Of a stretch of DNA of 57,805 nucleotides, positions 18,435 to 32,072 are shown one piece after another. This stretch comes from Pseudogulbenkiania sp. (GTDB taxonomy: Bacteria; Pseudomonadota; Gammaproteobacteria; Burkholderiales; Chromobacteriaceae). Position 1 is the first letter of the stretch; the number at the start of each line of letters is the position of its first letter. Under the pieces are notes generated by a model. The model had not been told where the DNA came from. It made no database searches and was given only the letters and a program-made list of their open reading frames with translations. The stretch lies in assembly GCA_018260425.1 (NCBI GenBank), contig JAGLBD010000017.1, positions 5,564-63,368 of the forward strand, in the 5' to 3' direction. Made by a program: the position numbers and the translations under genes.

Positions 18435-18947
18435 ATGGCGGTCAAAATTCCTGAGGTAGTTAACCGTTTCTGGCAAGAACGGACGGTGCGCGAACAACGC
18501 ATGCTGGCGGCCATGGCGGTGGTCGTGCTGCCTTCGGTGCTGGTGTTCGGCATCCTTCAGCCGCTGGCGGTATCGATTGAACGCAACCGGATGAACGCCT
18601 TGCGACTGGAGGGTGATCTGGGCGCGATGAGAAAACTTGAAACCGAAGCCAAGGCGTTGAATGCGCGCCCGGCGCTGGCACCGTTGCCCTCACGCGGTTT
18701 GCAGACCATGATCGAAGCGGCCATGGCGCGTAGCGGATTTCCCGGTGCAGCCGTCAAATTGAGTGCCGAAGGTGACAATGGGGTTCGTATGACCGGCGAG
18801 GCCGGTTTTGATGCCTGGGTTCGGCTGGCCGGCGTACTTGAGCGTGAGTCGCAGATCAGGGTGCTGCGCTTGAGCGTGACACCGCTGGAACAGGCCGGCC
18901 ATGTCAAGCTGGACGCTGTGCTGGTACATGCAGGAGGCGACGCATGA
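18435..18947 (+). CDS. gspM: Type II secretion protein GspM
   Basis: GspM partners GspL in the inner membrane. It has 170 residues, with a short cytoplasmic start, the typical FWQERTVREQRMLAA lead-in, and one membrane segment at about 24-42, then a small periplasmic ferredoxin-like domain. It begins immediately after gspL and overlaps gspN by 4 bases. Confidence 0.92.
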   Translation: MAVKIPEVVNRFWQERTVREQRMLAAMAVVVLPSVLVFGILQPLAVSIERNRMNALRLEGDLGAMRKLETEAKALNARPALAPLPSRGLQTMIEAAMARSGFPGAAVKLSAEGDNGVRMTGEAGFDAWVRLAGVLERESQIRVLRLSVTPLEQAGHVKLDAVLVHAGGDA

Positions 18948-19687
18948 AGGGCTTGAAATGGGTGGCGTTGATCGTGGCGCTGTTGGCCGGTGTGATCATC
19001 GCTTTGCCTGCCGGTGTGTGGTCAATTCCTGTCGAACGCGCCAGTCAGGGACAGTGGTTGCTGTCCGCGGCGGAAGGGACGGTCTGGAATGGCAAGGGTC
19101 AGTGGATGGCGGTGGATAGCAAGGGTGATACCTTGCCAATGAGCCGGATGAGTTGGGAGTTCCAGCCGGGACGATTGCTGAAAGGGCGCCTGGCCTGGAC
19201 TATCCTGAGCGAGGGGCAACATGGATCGGTTGCCTTCGGGCTGGGCGGGTGGACGGTGGAGCGCCTGCATTTCAGCTTGCCCATGGCCGCACTATCCCGC
19301 CTGTCTCCCGAATGGAAAGGGGCTAATCTGGCCGGACAGTTGCGCTTGTCCGTGGATCGCTTTGCCAGCGAGGCCGGTAATCTGGTCGGTAACCTGCGGG
19401 TTGAGTGGCTGTCCGCCAGTTCCTCGCTGACCCGTATCGCCCCGTTCGGTTCCTATGTGCTGGAGGCCTCCGGCAACGGCAAGGGACTGGTGCTGCATGT
19501 CGGTACCCTTGACGGTGATTTGATGGTCGAAGGCAGCGGGCAGTGGCAGATGGCGGGCAGTTTTGCCTTGGGGGGCGTGGCGGAGGCGCACCAGGAACGC
19601 TATGAACAACTCAAGCCCTTGATGCTTATGCTGGGGCAGCCCAACGGAGCCACCGGTATCCAGTGGCAGCTCAAGCCCGGTCATTGA
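18944..19687 (+). CDS. gspN: Type II secretion protein GspN
   Basis: GspN is an accessory inner membrane protein found only in some type II systems. It has 247 residues with an N-terminal membrane anchor at about 5-22 and a long beta-rich periplasmic part including PVERASQGQWLLSAAEGTVW near residue 28. It ends the gsp operon. No gspO, gspA or gspB lies nearby. Confidence 0.9.
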   Translation: MKGLKWVALIVALLAGVIIALPAGVWSIPVERASQGQWLLSAAEGTVWNGKGQWMAVDSKGDTLPMSRMSWEFQPGRLLKGRLAWTILSEGQHGSVAFGLGGWTVERLHFSLPMAALSRLSPEWKGANLAGQLRLSVDRFASEAGNLVGNLRVEWLSASSSLTRIAPFGSYVLEASGNGKGLVLHVGTLDGDLMVEGSGQWQMAGSFALGGVAEAHQERYEQLKPLMLMLGQPNGATGIQWQLKPGH

Positions 19688-19755
19688 TGACAAGTAAATA
19701 GTTGATCTGAATTGACAAAAGCTGGGTGAGTGGTTACTATTGAAAGGTTTAACCA

Positions 19756-19786
19756 AACGGGATTGCGCTGAGGGCGCGGTCCCGTT
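19756..19786. terminator. Hairpin between gspN and carA
   Basis: ACGGGA (19757-19762) pairs with TCCCGT (19780-19785), with an extra A-T pair outside and an inner GCGC/GCGC. The T tract after it is poor, so it may be a weak terminator of the gsp operon or part of the carA leader. Confidence 0.45.
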
Positions 19787-19845
19787 CTTCACATAAAGAT
19801 TCCAAAAAAACAATACTGCAAATCTGTATCATTAGGAGCCAGCCA

Positions 19846-20970
19846 GTGTCGACCGCAGCAATTCTTGTCTTGGCTGACGGCACCCAGTTCAAGGGTGTCG
19901 CCATCGGAGCAACGGGTCATACCGTTGGAGAGGTAGTTTTCAACACTGCCATGACGGGCTATCAGGAAATACTCACCGACCCATCATACACCAGGCAAAT
20001 TGTCACTCTGACATACCCCCATATCGGCAACGTCGGCGCGAATTCGGAAGATACCGAATCCCGCGCCGTTTTTGCATCTGGACTGATCATTCGCGATCTG
20101 CCTGTCCGCCACAGTAACTTCCGTGCCGAACATTCCCTGCCTGATTACCTGAAAGCCAATGGCGTCGTCGCCATCGCCGGGATCGATACCCGACGACTGA
20201 CCCGTATCCTGCGGGAAAAGGGCGCGCAAGCCGGGTGCATCATGGCCGGTGACATCGATGAAGCGCGTGCGCTGGAGTTGGCGCGTGGTTTCGGCTCGAT
20301 GGCCGGGCAGGATCTGGCCCGGGTGGTGAGCTGTACCCAACGCTATGAGTGGACGACCCGCGAATGGCGTCTGGGGCAGGGTTACACGGCAGCGGCGAAG
20401 ACGCCTTACCACGTTGTGGCCTATGACTTCGGGGTGAAGCACAATATTTTACGCATGTTGGCTGAGCGCGGTTGCCGCTTGACCGTCGTGCCTGCGACCA
20501 CACCGGCTTCCGAGGTGCTGGCCTTGCAGCCGGATGGCGTGTTCCTCTCCAACGGTCCTGGTGATCCGGAACCGTGCGATTACGCCATTCAGGCCATCCG
20601 CGAGATTCTGGACACCCGTTTGCCGGTGTTCGGTATCTGTCTCGGCCATCAGTTGCTGGGTCTGGCAACCGGCGCGCGCACCAGCAAAATGAAGTTCGGC
20701 CATCATGGCGCGAACCATCCGGTGCAGGATCTGGACAGCGGCAAGGTGATGATCACCAGCCAGAACCACGGTTTTCAGGTGGATGAAACCAGTCTGCCGG
20801 CGACGGTCCGGGTGACGCACCGCAGTCTGTTCGACGGCACCGTGCAAGGCATTGCCCTCACCGACCGCCCTGCATTCAGCTTCCAGGGACACCCGGAAGC
20901 CAGTCCCGGCCCGTGTGATGTAGCCGGCTTGTTCGACCGCTTCATCGCCTTGATGAGCGAGCGGGTCTGA
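19846..20970 (+). CDS. carA: Carbamoyl-phosphate synthase small subunit
   Basis: CarA hydrolyses glutamine and channels ammonia to CarB for carbamoyl phosphate, the precursor of arginine and pyrimidines. It has 374 residues from a GTG at 19846 with AGGAG upstream. The N-terminal CPSase domain ([12 protein letters not shown] near 37) leads into a class I amidotransferase domain with catalytic C265 (GICLGHQL), H349 and E351 ([11 protein letters not shown]). It is separated from carB by an exporter gene. Confidence 0.97.
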   Translation: MSTAAILVLADGTQFKGVAIGATGHTVGEVVFNTAMTGYQEILTDPSYTRQIVTLTYPHIGNVGANSEDTESRAVFASGLIIRDLPVRHSNFRAEHSLPDYLKANGVVAIAGIDTRRLTRILREKGAQAGCIMAGDIDEARALELARGFGSMAGQDLARVVSCTQRYEWTTREWRLGQGYTAAAKTPYHVVAYDFGVKHNILRMLAERGCRLTVVPATTPASEVLALQPDGVFLSNGPGDPEPCDYAIQAIREILDTRLPVFGICLGHQLLGLATGARTSKMKFGHHGANHPVQDLDSGKVMITSQNHGFQVDETSLPATVRVTHRSLFDGTVQGIALTDRPAFSFQGHPEASPGPCDVAGLFDRFIALMSERV

Positions 20971-20992
20971 ACGACGGGGAGGAGAACAGAAT

Positions 20993-21646
20993 ATGCTGGG
21001 AATCACGGATCCGCTAACCTATCTGATCGGGGTCATAGTGGTTGTCCTGCTGCCGGGCCCCAATTCGCTGTTCGTGCTCAGTGTCGCTGCGCGACGCGGG
21101 CACCGGGCCGGTTTTGCCGGAGCCGCCGGGGTGGTGTTGGGCGATTTGGTGTTGATGTTGAGTGCGGCATTGGGGGTGACCTCCTTGCTCAAGGCCAATC
21201 CGGCCTTGTTCGCCGTGATCAAGTACGCCGGAGCCGCCTATCTGGCCTGGATGGGGCTGCAAATGCTCCGCGCTGCCTGGCATGGCTTGCGGGCACCGAC
21301 AGCGCCGCTGGCGAAACCCGCGGGCGCCCTGACGGGCGATAGCGGCCGGCCGTTGCTGAAAGCCTTCACCATCAGTGTGATGAATCCCAAGGCCATTCTG
21401 TTTTTCTTTTCGTTTTTCGTGCAGTTCGTCGACCCGGCCTACCCGATGCCGGGAGTGACTTTCGTCGCACTGGGGCTGATCCTGCAGTGCTGCAGCGTGC
21501 TGTATCTGACCACGCTGATTCTGGCCGGAACCCGGCTCGCCGCCGCGTTTGGCCGGCGACGACGATTGTCTTCCACTCTGACTGGTGGGGTAGGTACCCT
21601 GTTTCTCGGATTCGGCGTGAAACTTGCCATGGCAAGTCTCGGCTGA
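20993..21646 (+). CDS. LysE/RhtB-family amino acid exporter, LeuE-like
   Basis: This inner membrane protein of 217 residues has about six membrane segments. It closely follows E. coli LeuE (YeaS) in layout: LLPGPNSLFVLSVAARRG near residue 19, NPKAILFFFSFFVQFVDP near 130, and LFLGFGVKLA at the end. LeuE exports leucine and related amino acids, and the substrate here is inferred only. GGGGAGGAG precedes the ATG. It lies in the same direction between carA and carB, an unusual position. Confidence 0.88.
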   Translation: MLGITDPLTYLIGVIVVVLLPGPNSLFVLSVAARRGHRAGFAGAAGVVLGDLVLMLSAALGVTSLLKANPALFAVIKYAGAAYLAWMGLQMLRAAWHGLRAPTAPLAKPAGALTGDSGRPLLKAFTISVMNPKAILFFFSFFVQFVDPAYPMPGVTFVALGLILQCCSVLYLTTLILAGTRLAAAFGRRRRLSSTLTGGVGTLFLGFGVKLAMASLG

Positions 21647-21679
21647 CCACAGAATAGCTGAAAGAATCGAGTTTTCATC

Positions 21680-24892
<3,213 letters not shown>

Positions 24893-24903
24893 ATCGCCAC
24901 CCT

Positions 24904-24932
24904 TTGAACACTGAGGGAATTATCGGTACAAT
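24904..24932 (+). promoter_or_regulatory. Strong sigma-70 promoter for greA
   Basis: TTGAAC (24904-24909), a 17-base spacer and TACAAT (24927-24932). Transcription should begin near 24939, which is upstream of the hairpin at 24957 and 88 bases before greA. Confidence 0.7.
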
Positions 24933-24956
24933 CTCGAATTGAACCAAGCAACTGCC

Positions 24957-24989
24957 AAGCCGCCGTCCCGTACGGCGGCTTGTGTTTTT
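24957..24989 (+). terminator. Terminator/attenuator hairpin in the greA leader
   Basis: AAGCCGCCGT (24957-24966) and ACGGCGGCTT (24972-24981) form a perfect 10-bp stem with a 5-base loop, followed by GTGTTTTT. It ends carB transcripts. Because it lies after the greA promoter, it should also stop many greA transcripts after about 50 bases, as the GraL leader does in E. coli. Confidence 0.75.
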
Positions 24990-25026
24990 GATGATGGCGG
25001 GGCAACCCGCTTGTGGAGACACACCA

Positions 25027-25503
25027 ATGATTAAAGTCCCGTTGACCGTGCGTGGCGCAGAACTTCTTCGTGAAGAACTGCAGCGACTCAAAAGCGTGGA
25101 GCGTCCCGCGGTGATCGAGGCGATTGCCGAGGCTCGCTCGCATGGCGACCTGTCTGAAAACGCCGAGTACGATGCCGCCAAAGAACGTCAGGGCTTTGTT
25201 GAGGGCCGCATTGCCGAGCTGGAGGGCAAGCTGTCCAATGCCCAGATCATCAACCCGTCCGAACTGGACGCGGATGGTCGTATCGTGTTTGGCGCGACGG
25301 TATCGCTGATGGATCTGGAAACCGAAGATCAGGTGACGTACCAGATCGTCGGTGACGATGAAGCCGACATCAAGCAAGGCAAGGTATCGGTCAACTCGCC
25401 GATCGCGCGTGCCCTGATCGGCAAGGAAGCCGGTGATGTTGCCGAAGTGATGGCGCCGGGCGGGATTCGTGAGTACGAAGTACTGGACGTGCAGTACCTG
25501 TAA
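25027..25503 (+). CDS. greA: Transcription elongation factor GreA
   Basis: GreA rescues backtracked RNA polymerase by stimulating transcript cleavage. It has 158 residues from ATG 25027 (GGAG upstream). The N-terminal coiled coil contains the tip acidic pair in [18 protein letters not shown] near residues 36-53. The C-terminal FKBP-like domain has [18 protein letters not shown] near 123. It is preceded by its own promoter and a leader hairpin, and followed by a strong terminator. Confidence 0.97.
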   Translation: MIKVPLTVRGAELLREELQRLKSVERPAVIEAIAEARSHGDLSENAEYDAAKERQGFVEGRIAELEGKLSNAQIINPSELDADGRIVFGATVSLMDLETEDQVTYQIVGDDEADIKQGKVSVNSPIARALIGKEAGDVAEVMAPGGIREYEVLDVQYL

Positions 25504-25521
25504 GGTAACCGTCGGAAAAGG

Positions 25522-25548
25522 AACGCGCACAGTCTGCGCGTTTTTTTT
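25522..25548 (+). terminator. Rho-independent terminator after greA
   Basis: AACGCGCA (25522-25529), loop CAGTC, TGCGCGTT (25535-25542), then a run of eight T. It is a strong intrinsic terminator. Confidence 0.88.
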
Positions 25549-25563
25549 CATAGGGGAATGGCT

Positions 25564-26004
25564 ATGATGAATGGATTGAGAGCGTTTGCAAAAACTTTCT
25601 GGATCGGTGGCATGTGGGTCATCGGCATCGTGGTGGCCCCGGTGTTGTTCGACGTATTTGCCAATGACCGCGCGACGGCGGGCATGGTAGCCGGGCGCTT
25701 GTTTCAAGTCATTGCCTGGATCGGGATGGTGGCCGGTCTGTTCCTGTTGATCGACCTGATCGCTCGTGAGGGCGTGCGGGGAGTCAAGCAGGGCGCATTC
25801 TGGTTGATACTGGGCATGCTGGCCTGCACCATGATCAACCATTTTGGTGTGACCCCGATCATTGCCAACCTCAAACTGCACATGAACCAAGCCGCAGAAG
25901 GGCTGTTTGGTGGTGGATTTGCCACCTGGCATGCCATTTCCAGCCTGATTTATCTGGTGCAAAGCCTGCTCGGTCTGGCGTACATCGTCAAAGCCGACAA
26001 CTGA
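25564..26004 (+). CDS. DUF4149 membrane protein
   Basis: The product is an inner membrane protein of 146 residues with about four hydrophobic helices (near 9-27, 42-63, 73-95 and 118-140). It resembles the DUF4149 family often found next to greA in betaproteobacteria, whose function is unknown to me. GGGMWVIGIVVAPVLF type sequence at the start and ATWHAISSLIYLVQSLLGL at the end are the clearest marks. I chose ATG 25564 because AGGGG lies 7 bases upstream. ATG 25558 is too close to it. Confidence 0.8.
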   Translation: MMNGLRAFAKTFWIGGMWVIGIVVAPVLFDVFANDRATAGMVAGRLFQVIAWIGMVAGLFLLIDLIAREGVRGVKQGAFWLILGMLACTMINHFGVTPIIANLKLHMNQAAEGLFGGGFATWHAISSLIYLVQSLLGLAYIVKADN

Positions 26005-26297
26005 CTGTTCCGGGTGGAGGGATATCCCTTCGCCCGCGCTATTCCTTCGGGCTGCTGCCGATTCCGGTGGCGTCGCCATCTTTCCCCGTCCTGCCGTCTG
26101 TTCCACTGTTGCCTGATCCCTGCGTGCGCGTGAGCTCGACGCGTGCCCATGGGGCATCGCCTCGCGCCGGAAGGCTTGGCGAGGTAGCGGGGGGGCGGAG
26201 CAAAATCACCGGGAGGTGATGGATCAGGGGAGGCAGAAAGCAGGAGGGTGCTACAATGCGAGTAGACGGCGGGGGATTCCCCGCCTCATACTCGGTA
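26005..26297. other. Gap between convergent DUF4149 gene and yhbY, with hairpins
   Basis: No gene is visible. GGCGGGG-GATT-CCCCGCC (26268-26285) and ATCACC-GGGA-GGTGAT (26205-26220) are small hairpins. The second is followed by TTTT when read on the minus strand and could end yhbY transcripts. A longer imperfect stem lies near 26160-26184. None has a strong U tract. Confidence 0.4.
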
Positions 26298-26621
26298 TTA
26301 CTTGGCCTTCAGTGCCTTTTTATTTTTGGGCAGCACGATACGGGCTTTGTCGGACGGGCGGTAGATCACCAGCAATTTACCGATATGCTGGACTTGGGCA
26401 GCGCCCAGATCGTCGCAAATCTTGTCGAACATGGCGACACGCGCATCGCGGTCATCACCCAGCACGCGAACCTTGATCAGTTCGTGGGCATCGAGATTGA
26501 TGGCGATTTCGCGAATGACGGACTCGCTCAGACCCTGGTTGCCGACCATGACTACCGGGTTGAGCGGATGGGCGAGGCCTTTAAGATATTGGCGCTCGAA
26601 CGGGGATAGCTCGATTTTCAT
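26298..26621 (-). CDS. yhbY: Ribosome assembly RNA-binding protein YhbY
   Basis: YhbY is a CRM-domain (CRS1-YhbY) protein that associates with pre-50S ribosomal particles. It has 107 residues with the family pattern LSPFERQYLKGLAHPLNPVV at residues 5-24, then VGNQGLSESV, LDAHELIKVRV and QHIGKLLVIYRPS. It is transcribed divergently from rlmE, also a 50S assembly gene, across a 116-base gap. This arrangement is conserved in many proteobacteria. Confidence 0.95.
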   Translation of the reverse strand: MKIELSPFERQYLKGLAHPLNPVVMVGNQGLSESVIREIAINLDAHELIKVRVLGDDRDARVAMFDKICDDLGAAQVQHIGKLLVIYRPSDKARIVLPKNKKALKAK

Positions 26622-26737
26622 TAGTTGCAGGTTCCTGAATAAAAGAGGATTCTACTAAAATATCGCCCTTTTGCCTAAAACCTGCCAGATAAATTGCTCA
26701 AAACAGGTTCCGGGCTGCAACACGAGTCAATCAAAAT

Positions 26738-27355
26738 ATGGCAAGAAGCAAATCGAGTAACGCCTGGCTGGCAGAGCATGTGAACGATCATTACGTTCAT
26801 ATGGCCAAAAAGGATGGCTACCGTGCACGCGCAGCCTACAAGCTGCTTGAAATCAACGAAAAGGACAAATTGATCCGGCCCGGCACGGTGCTGGCCGACC
26901 TCGGCAGCGCCCCGGGTAGCTGGTCCCAGGTGGCGGCGCGACTGGTCGGAGATAACGGCAAGGTGTTCGCTCTGGACCTCCTGCCGATGGACGCCATCGC
27001 CGGCGTCGACTTCATTCAGGGCGACTTCCGGGAGGACGAAGTGCTGGATGCCTTCGTCGACTTGTTGGATGGACGTGAATTGGACCTTGTAATTTCCGAC
27101 ATGGCACCCAATATCTCCGGAATGAGTACCATTGATCAGGCTCGTAGTTTTCATTTGAACGAGCTTGCTCTTGAATTTGCTCGCGAGCATTTGAAACCCG
27201 GCGGACATTTTCTCGTCAAAGTTTTTCAGGGAAGCGATTTTCAGTCTTACCTGAAGGCCATGAAAGATCTTTTTGGCGAGGTGGTCTCGCGCAAGCCCAA
27301 GGCTTCGCGTGATAGATCGAACGAAATTTACCTGCTGGGCAAGGGGCGACGCTGA
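26738..27355 (+). CDS. rlmE: 23S rRNA 2'-O-ribose methyltransferase RlmE (FtsJ)
   Basis: RlmE methylates U2552 in the A loop of 23S rRNA and promotes 50S assembly. It has 205 residues. The SAM site is [17 protein letters not shown] near residues 51-67. The catalytic tetrad K-D-K-E is represented by the Lys in AAYKLLE (about 35), the Asp in SDMAPN (about 120), the Lys in FLVKVF (about 160) and the Glu in SNEIYLL. ftsH follows after 78 bases, as in E. coli. Confidence 0.97.
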   Translation: MARSKSSNAWLAEHVNDHYVHMAKKDGYRARAAYKLLEINEKDKLIRPGTVLADLGSAPGSWSQVAARLVGDNGKVFALDLLPMDAIAGVDFIQGDFREDEVLDAFVDLLDGRELDLVISDMAPNISGMSTIDQARSFHLNELALEFAREHLKPGGHFLVKVFQGSDFQSYLKAMKDLFGEVVSRKPKASRDRSNEIYLLGKGRR

Positions 27356-27433
27356 CATCGTGCCCCGAGAGGTTTACAATCCAGACAGGCAGTCTGTCAC
27401 CCCATACAGTAAGGGCAGAAGGAGTCCGCTCTA

Positions 27434-29365
<1,932 letters not shown>

Positions 29366-29383
29366 TAGCCAAACCGACGAATC

Positions 29384-29414
29384 GGGCAGTTGCTTTGGCG
29401 ACTGCCCTTTTTTT
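29384..29414 (+). terminator. Rho-independent terminator after ftsH
   Basis: GGGCAGT (29384-29390) pairs with ACTGCCC (29401-29407) across a 10-base loop and is followed by seven T. It ends only 12 bases before the folP ATG. Confidence 0.82.
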
Positions 29415-29426
29415 ATTGCTGCTGCG

Positions 29427-30266
29427 ATGATCAAACTAGACTGTGGCCGTTTCCGGCTGGATCTTTCCCGCCCATTGATCATGGGTATTCTCAATGTGAC
29501 CCCGGATTCGTTTTCCGACGGGGGGCACTATCTGGCGCTTGACCAGTCCTTGCGGCAGGCCGAGCGTTTGCTTGCCGAAGGGGCGGCCATTCTCGATATC
29601 GGGGGGGAGTCGACCCGACCCAATGCCCCCTTTGTTTCCATCGAAGAAGAACTTGACCGGGTGATGCCGGTTCTGGAACGCTTGCAGGAACTGGGAGTGC
29701 CCTTGTCGCTGGATACCCGCCGTACCCGGGTGATGCAGGAAGGCTTGCGTATCGGTGTCGATCTGATCAACGACGTGGCTGCGCTGGAGGATGACGGCGC
29801 CCTTGAGGCCGTGTCGGCAAGCGCGGCGGCAGTGTGCCTGATGCATAAACAGGGCAACCCGGAAAACATGCAATCCTCTCCGGAATATGGCAATGTCGTT
29901 GATGAGGTTGGGTTGTACCTGAACCAGCGGGTGACGGCTTGCCTGACTGCCGGCATCGCCCGGGAGCGCTTGCTGATAGATCCCGGATTTGGTTTTGGCA
30001 AGACGCTGGCGCATAATCTGGCCTTGTTGCGAGCCTTGCCCGATCTGGCCCGCCGCACCGGTGTGCCGGTATTGGCCGGCCTGTCGCGCAAGTCCATGCT
30101 GGGACAGATTACCGGCGAGGGCGTTGCTGCAGAGCGTCTTGGTGCAAGTGTTGCCGCAGCGATGGAGGCGGCCCGCCGAGGGGCGGTCGTCATCCGCGTA
30201 CATGATGTCAAAGCCACCCGTCAGGCACTGCAAGTGCTGGAGGCGGTGGAAATGACCGAACAGTGA
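29427..30266 (+). CDS. folP: Dihydropteroate synthase
   Basis: FolP condenses p-aminobenzoate with hydroxymethyl-dihydropterin pyrophosphate in folate synthesis and is the sulfonamide target. It has 279 residues. Conserved loops are MGILNVTPDSFSDGG near 17-31, GGESTRPN near 59, INDVAAL near 114, LIDPGFGFGKT near 183 and GLSRKSML near 219. The ATG at 29427 has no clear Shine-Dalgarno sequence and sits just after the ftsH terminator, so expression may rely on read-through or an internal promoter. glmM follows after 22 bases. Confidence 0.96.
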   Translation: MIKLDCGRFRLDLSRPLIMGILNVTPDSFSDGGHYLALDQSLRQAERLLAEGAAILDIGGESTRPNAPFVSIEEELDRVMPVLERLQELGVPLSLDTRRTRVMQEGLRIGVDLINDVAALEDDGALEAVSASAAAVCLMHKQGNPENMQSSPEYGNVVDEVGLYLNQRVTACLTAGIARERLLIDPGFGFGKTLAHNLALLRALPDLARRTGVPVLAGLSRKSMLGQITGEGVAAERLGASVAAAMEAARRGAVVIRVHDVKATRQALQVLEAVEMTEQ

Positions 30267-30288
30267 AGTGTCTCTGGACTGATTGACG

Positions 30289-31623
30289 ATGACTAGAAAA
30301 TATTTCGGAACCGATGGTATTCGTGGCGAAGTTGGCCAGTTCCCCATTACGCCTGATTTTGTGCTCAAGCTCGGCAATGCTGCCGGTCGTGTGCTGGTGG
30401 ACCATGACAAGCAACATCAGCCGACTGTGCTGATTGGTAAGGATACCCGGATCTCCGGCTATATGCTCGAAACCGCTCTGGAAGCGGGTTTGACGGCGGC
30501 GGGCGTGCATGTGTTGCTGACCGGCCCGCTACCGACTCCGGGTATCGCGTATTTGACGCGCGCCTTGCGTTTGTCGGCAGGCGTAATGATCTCCGCCTCG
30601 CATAATCCCTACCATGATAACGGCATCAAGTTCTTCGCAGAGGGCGGCAAGAAACTGGACGACGGTATCGAGCTGGAGATCGAGGCGATGCTTGAAGAGC
30701 CGATGATCACCAAGCCCTCGGATCATCTGGGACGTGCCCGTCGTATCGAAGGCGCAGCCGAACGTTACATCGAGTTCTGCAAGAGCAGCTTTCCCAACCA
30801 CAAGGACCTCAAGGGCCTCAAGCTGGTGATCGATTGCGCCAACGGTGCAACCTATCATATCGCTCCCAAGGTCTTCCATGAGTTGGGCGCCGAAGTCGTG
30901 ACCATTGGCGGTGAGCCCAATGGTTTCAATATCAACGACAAAGTCGGCGCGACCTATACCAAAACCCTGCAGGCTGCGGTGTTGCAGCATGAGGCTGACT
31001 TTGGCATTGCTTTGGATGGCGATGGCGACCGTCTGATGATGGTTGATCGCAAGGGGCAGGTTTATGATGGCGACCAATTGATCTACGTGATCGCCAAGGC
31101 GCGCTCGGCCAGCGGTTTGCTGGAAGGTGGCGTCGTGGGCACCGTCATGACCAATCTGGCCATGGAACTGGCCCTGAAAAAGCTGGGCGTACCGTTTGGC
31201 CGTGCCAAGGTCGGTGACCGCTATGTGCTGGAAATGCTGCATGCCAATGGCTGGCAGCTGGGAGGGGAAGCGTCCGGTCATATTCTGTGTCTGGATAAGC
31301 ACAGTACTGGCGACGGCATTATTTCGGCACTGCAAGTGTTGGACAGCCTGTCCGAACTGGGTATGGATCTTCCCGAGGTCAGTCGTGACTGGCAGCCGTT
31401 CCCGCAGAAGCTCATTAACGTCCGTCTCAAGGGGCAGGACTGGAAGAGTGCTTCCGCCGCCTTGCTGGCCGATGCCGAGACGGCACTGGCCGGCCATGGG
31501 CGCGTGGTATTGCGCCCAAGCGGCACCGAGCCGGTTGTGCGGGTGATGGTGGAAGCCGACGATGCCGCCCTGTCCGAGAAATGGGCGCGAGCCATTGCCG
31601 ATGCGATTGAGGCGGCCGCCTGA
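30289..31623 (+). CDS. glmM: Phosphoglucosamine mutase
   Basis: GlmM converts glucosamine-6-phosphate to glucosamine-1-phosphate for peptidoglycan and LPS precursors. It has 444 residues from ATG 30289; a TTG two codons earlier is less likely. The phosphoserine loop is [12 protein letters not shown], with S104 as the active serine. The metal loop is [11 protein letters not shown] near 239, the sugar loop GGEASGHI near 324, and the phosphate-binding loop [12 protein letters not shown] near 407. The folP-glmM pairing is standard. Confidence 0.97.
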   Translation: MTRKYFGTDGIRGEVGQFPITPDFVLKLGNAAGRVLVDHDKQHQPTVLIGKDTRISGYMLETALEAGLTAAGVHVLLTGPLPTPGIAYLTRALRLSAGVMISASHNPYHDNGIKFFAEGGKKLDDGIELEIEAMLEEPMITKPSDHLGRARRIEGAAERYIEFCKSSFPNHKDLKGLKLVIDCANGATYHIAPKVFHELGAEVVTIGGEPNGFNINDKVGATYTKTLQAAVLQHEADFGIALDGDGDRLMMVDRKGQVYDGDQLIYVIAKARSASGLLEGGVVGTVMTNLAMELALKKLGVPFGRAKVGDRYVLEMLHANGWQLGGEASGHILCLDKHSTGDGIISALQVLDSLSELGMDLPEVSRDWQPFPQKLINVRLKGQDWKSASAALLADAETALAGHGRVVLRPSGTEPVVRVMVEADDAALSEKWARAIADAIEAAA

Positions 31624-31645
31624 TCCAATGTGGTATCGCGACGAC

Positions 31646-31672
31646 AAACCCGACCGAGTGTCGGGTTTTTTT
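31646..31672 (+). terminator. Rho-independent terminator after glmM
   Basis: AAACCCGAC (31646-31654), loop CGAGT, GTCGGGTTT (31660-31668), followed by further T. It ends the folP-glmM transcript. Confidence 0.88.
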
Positions 31673-31676
31673 ACGA

Positions 31677-31693
31677 CTTAAGTTTCCGCTAAG
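31677..31693 (+). promoter_or_regulatory. Candidate PmrA/QseB-type box
   Basis: CTTAAG-TTTCC-GCTAAG is a direct repeat with an 11-base period, similar to the CTTAAN-N5-CTTAAN site of PmrA/QseB regulators (second half 4 of 6). It lies 57 bases before the PepSY gene, whose operon encodes such a regulator, with a possible -10 TCAAAT at 31704-31709. Autoregulation is inferred. Confidence 0.45.
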
Positions 31694-31749
31694 AAAGTTC
31701 CGGTCAAATAGCCCTGTCACCAACGACACTTCTCGACAAGGAAACTCTG

Positions 31750-32019
31750 ATGAAACGCGTACTGTTAGTCTCTCTGCTGGCCGGTGTGGTCTCCTCTTCT
31801 GCCTTCGCCTCGGCACAATGTACCCCGCATCCCAAAGACAAGTGGATCAAGGAAGCGGATTTCCGTAAACAGCTGGAAGCCCAGGGCTACAAGATCAACA
31901 AGTTCAAGGTGTCCGGCGAGTGCTACGAAATCTATGGCAAGAACAAGGAAGGCAAGAAGGTCGAAATCTATTTCGACACCGTCACCGGCAAACCGGTCAA
32001 GAGTGAAATCGAAGACTGA
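31750..32019 (+). CDS. Secreted PepSY-domain protein
   Basis: The product is a small periplasmic protein of 89 residues with a Sec signal peptide of about 20 residues (ending SSAFA-S). The rest is a single PepSY-type domain: WIKEADFRKQLEAQGYKI, then GKKVEIYFDTVTGKPVKSE. Two cysteines (about 24 and 57) could form a disulfide. Similar proteins precede cytochrome b561 and QseBC-type genes in other betaproteobacteria. The function is not established. It probably heads a four-gene operon with the cytochrome, response regulator and kinase. Confidence 0.85.
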   Translation: MKRVLLVSLLAGVVSSSAFASAQCTPHPKDKWIKEADFRKQLEAQGYKINKFKVSGECYEIYGKNKEGKKVEIYFDTVTGKPVKSEIED

Positions 32020-32072
32020 CGCCATTAGCTGAGGGCGTGGCACCCTTGGTGGTGTCACGCCGGGAGTCAACC

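Noticed and set aside
26241-26262. TGCTACAAT as an extended -10 promoter on the plus strand
   Set aside because: No -35 is present and it would only transcribe antisense to yhbY.
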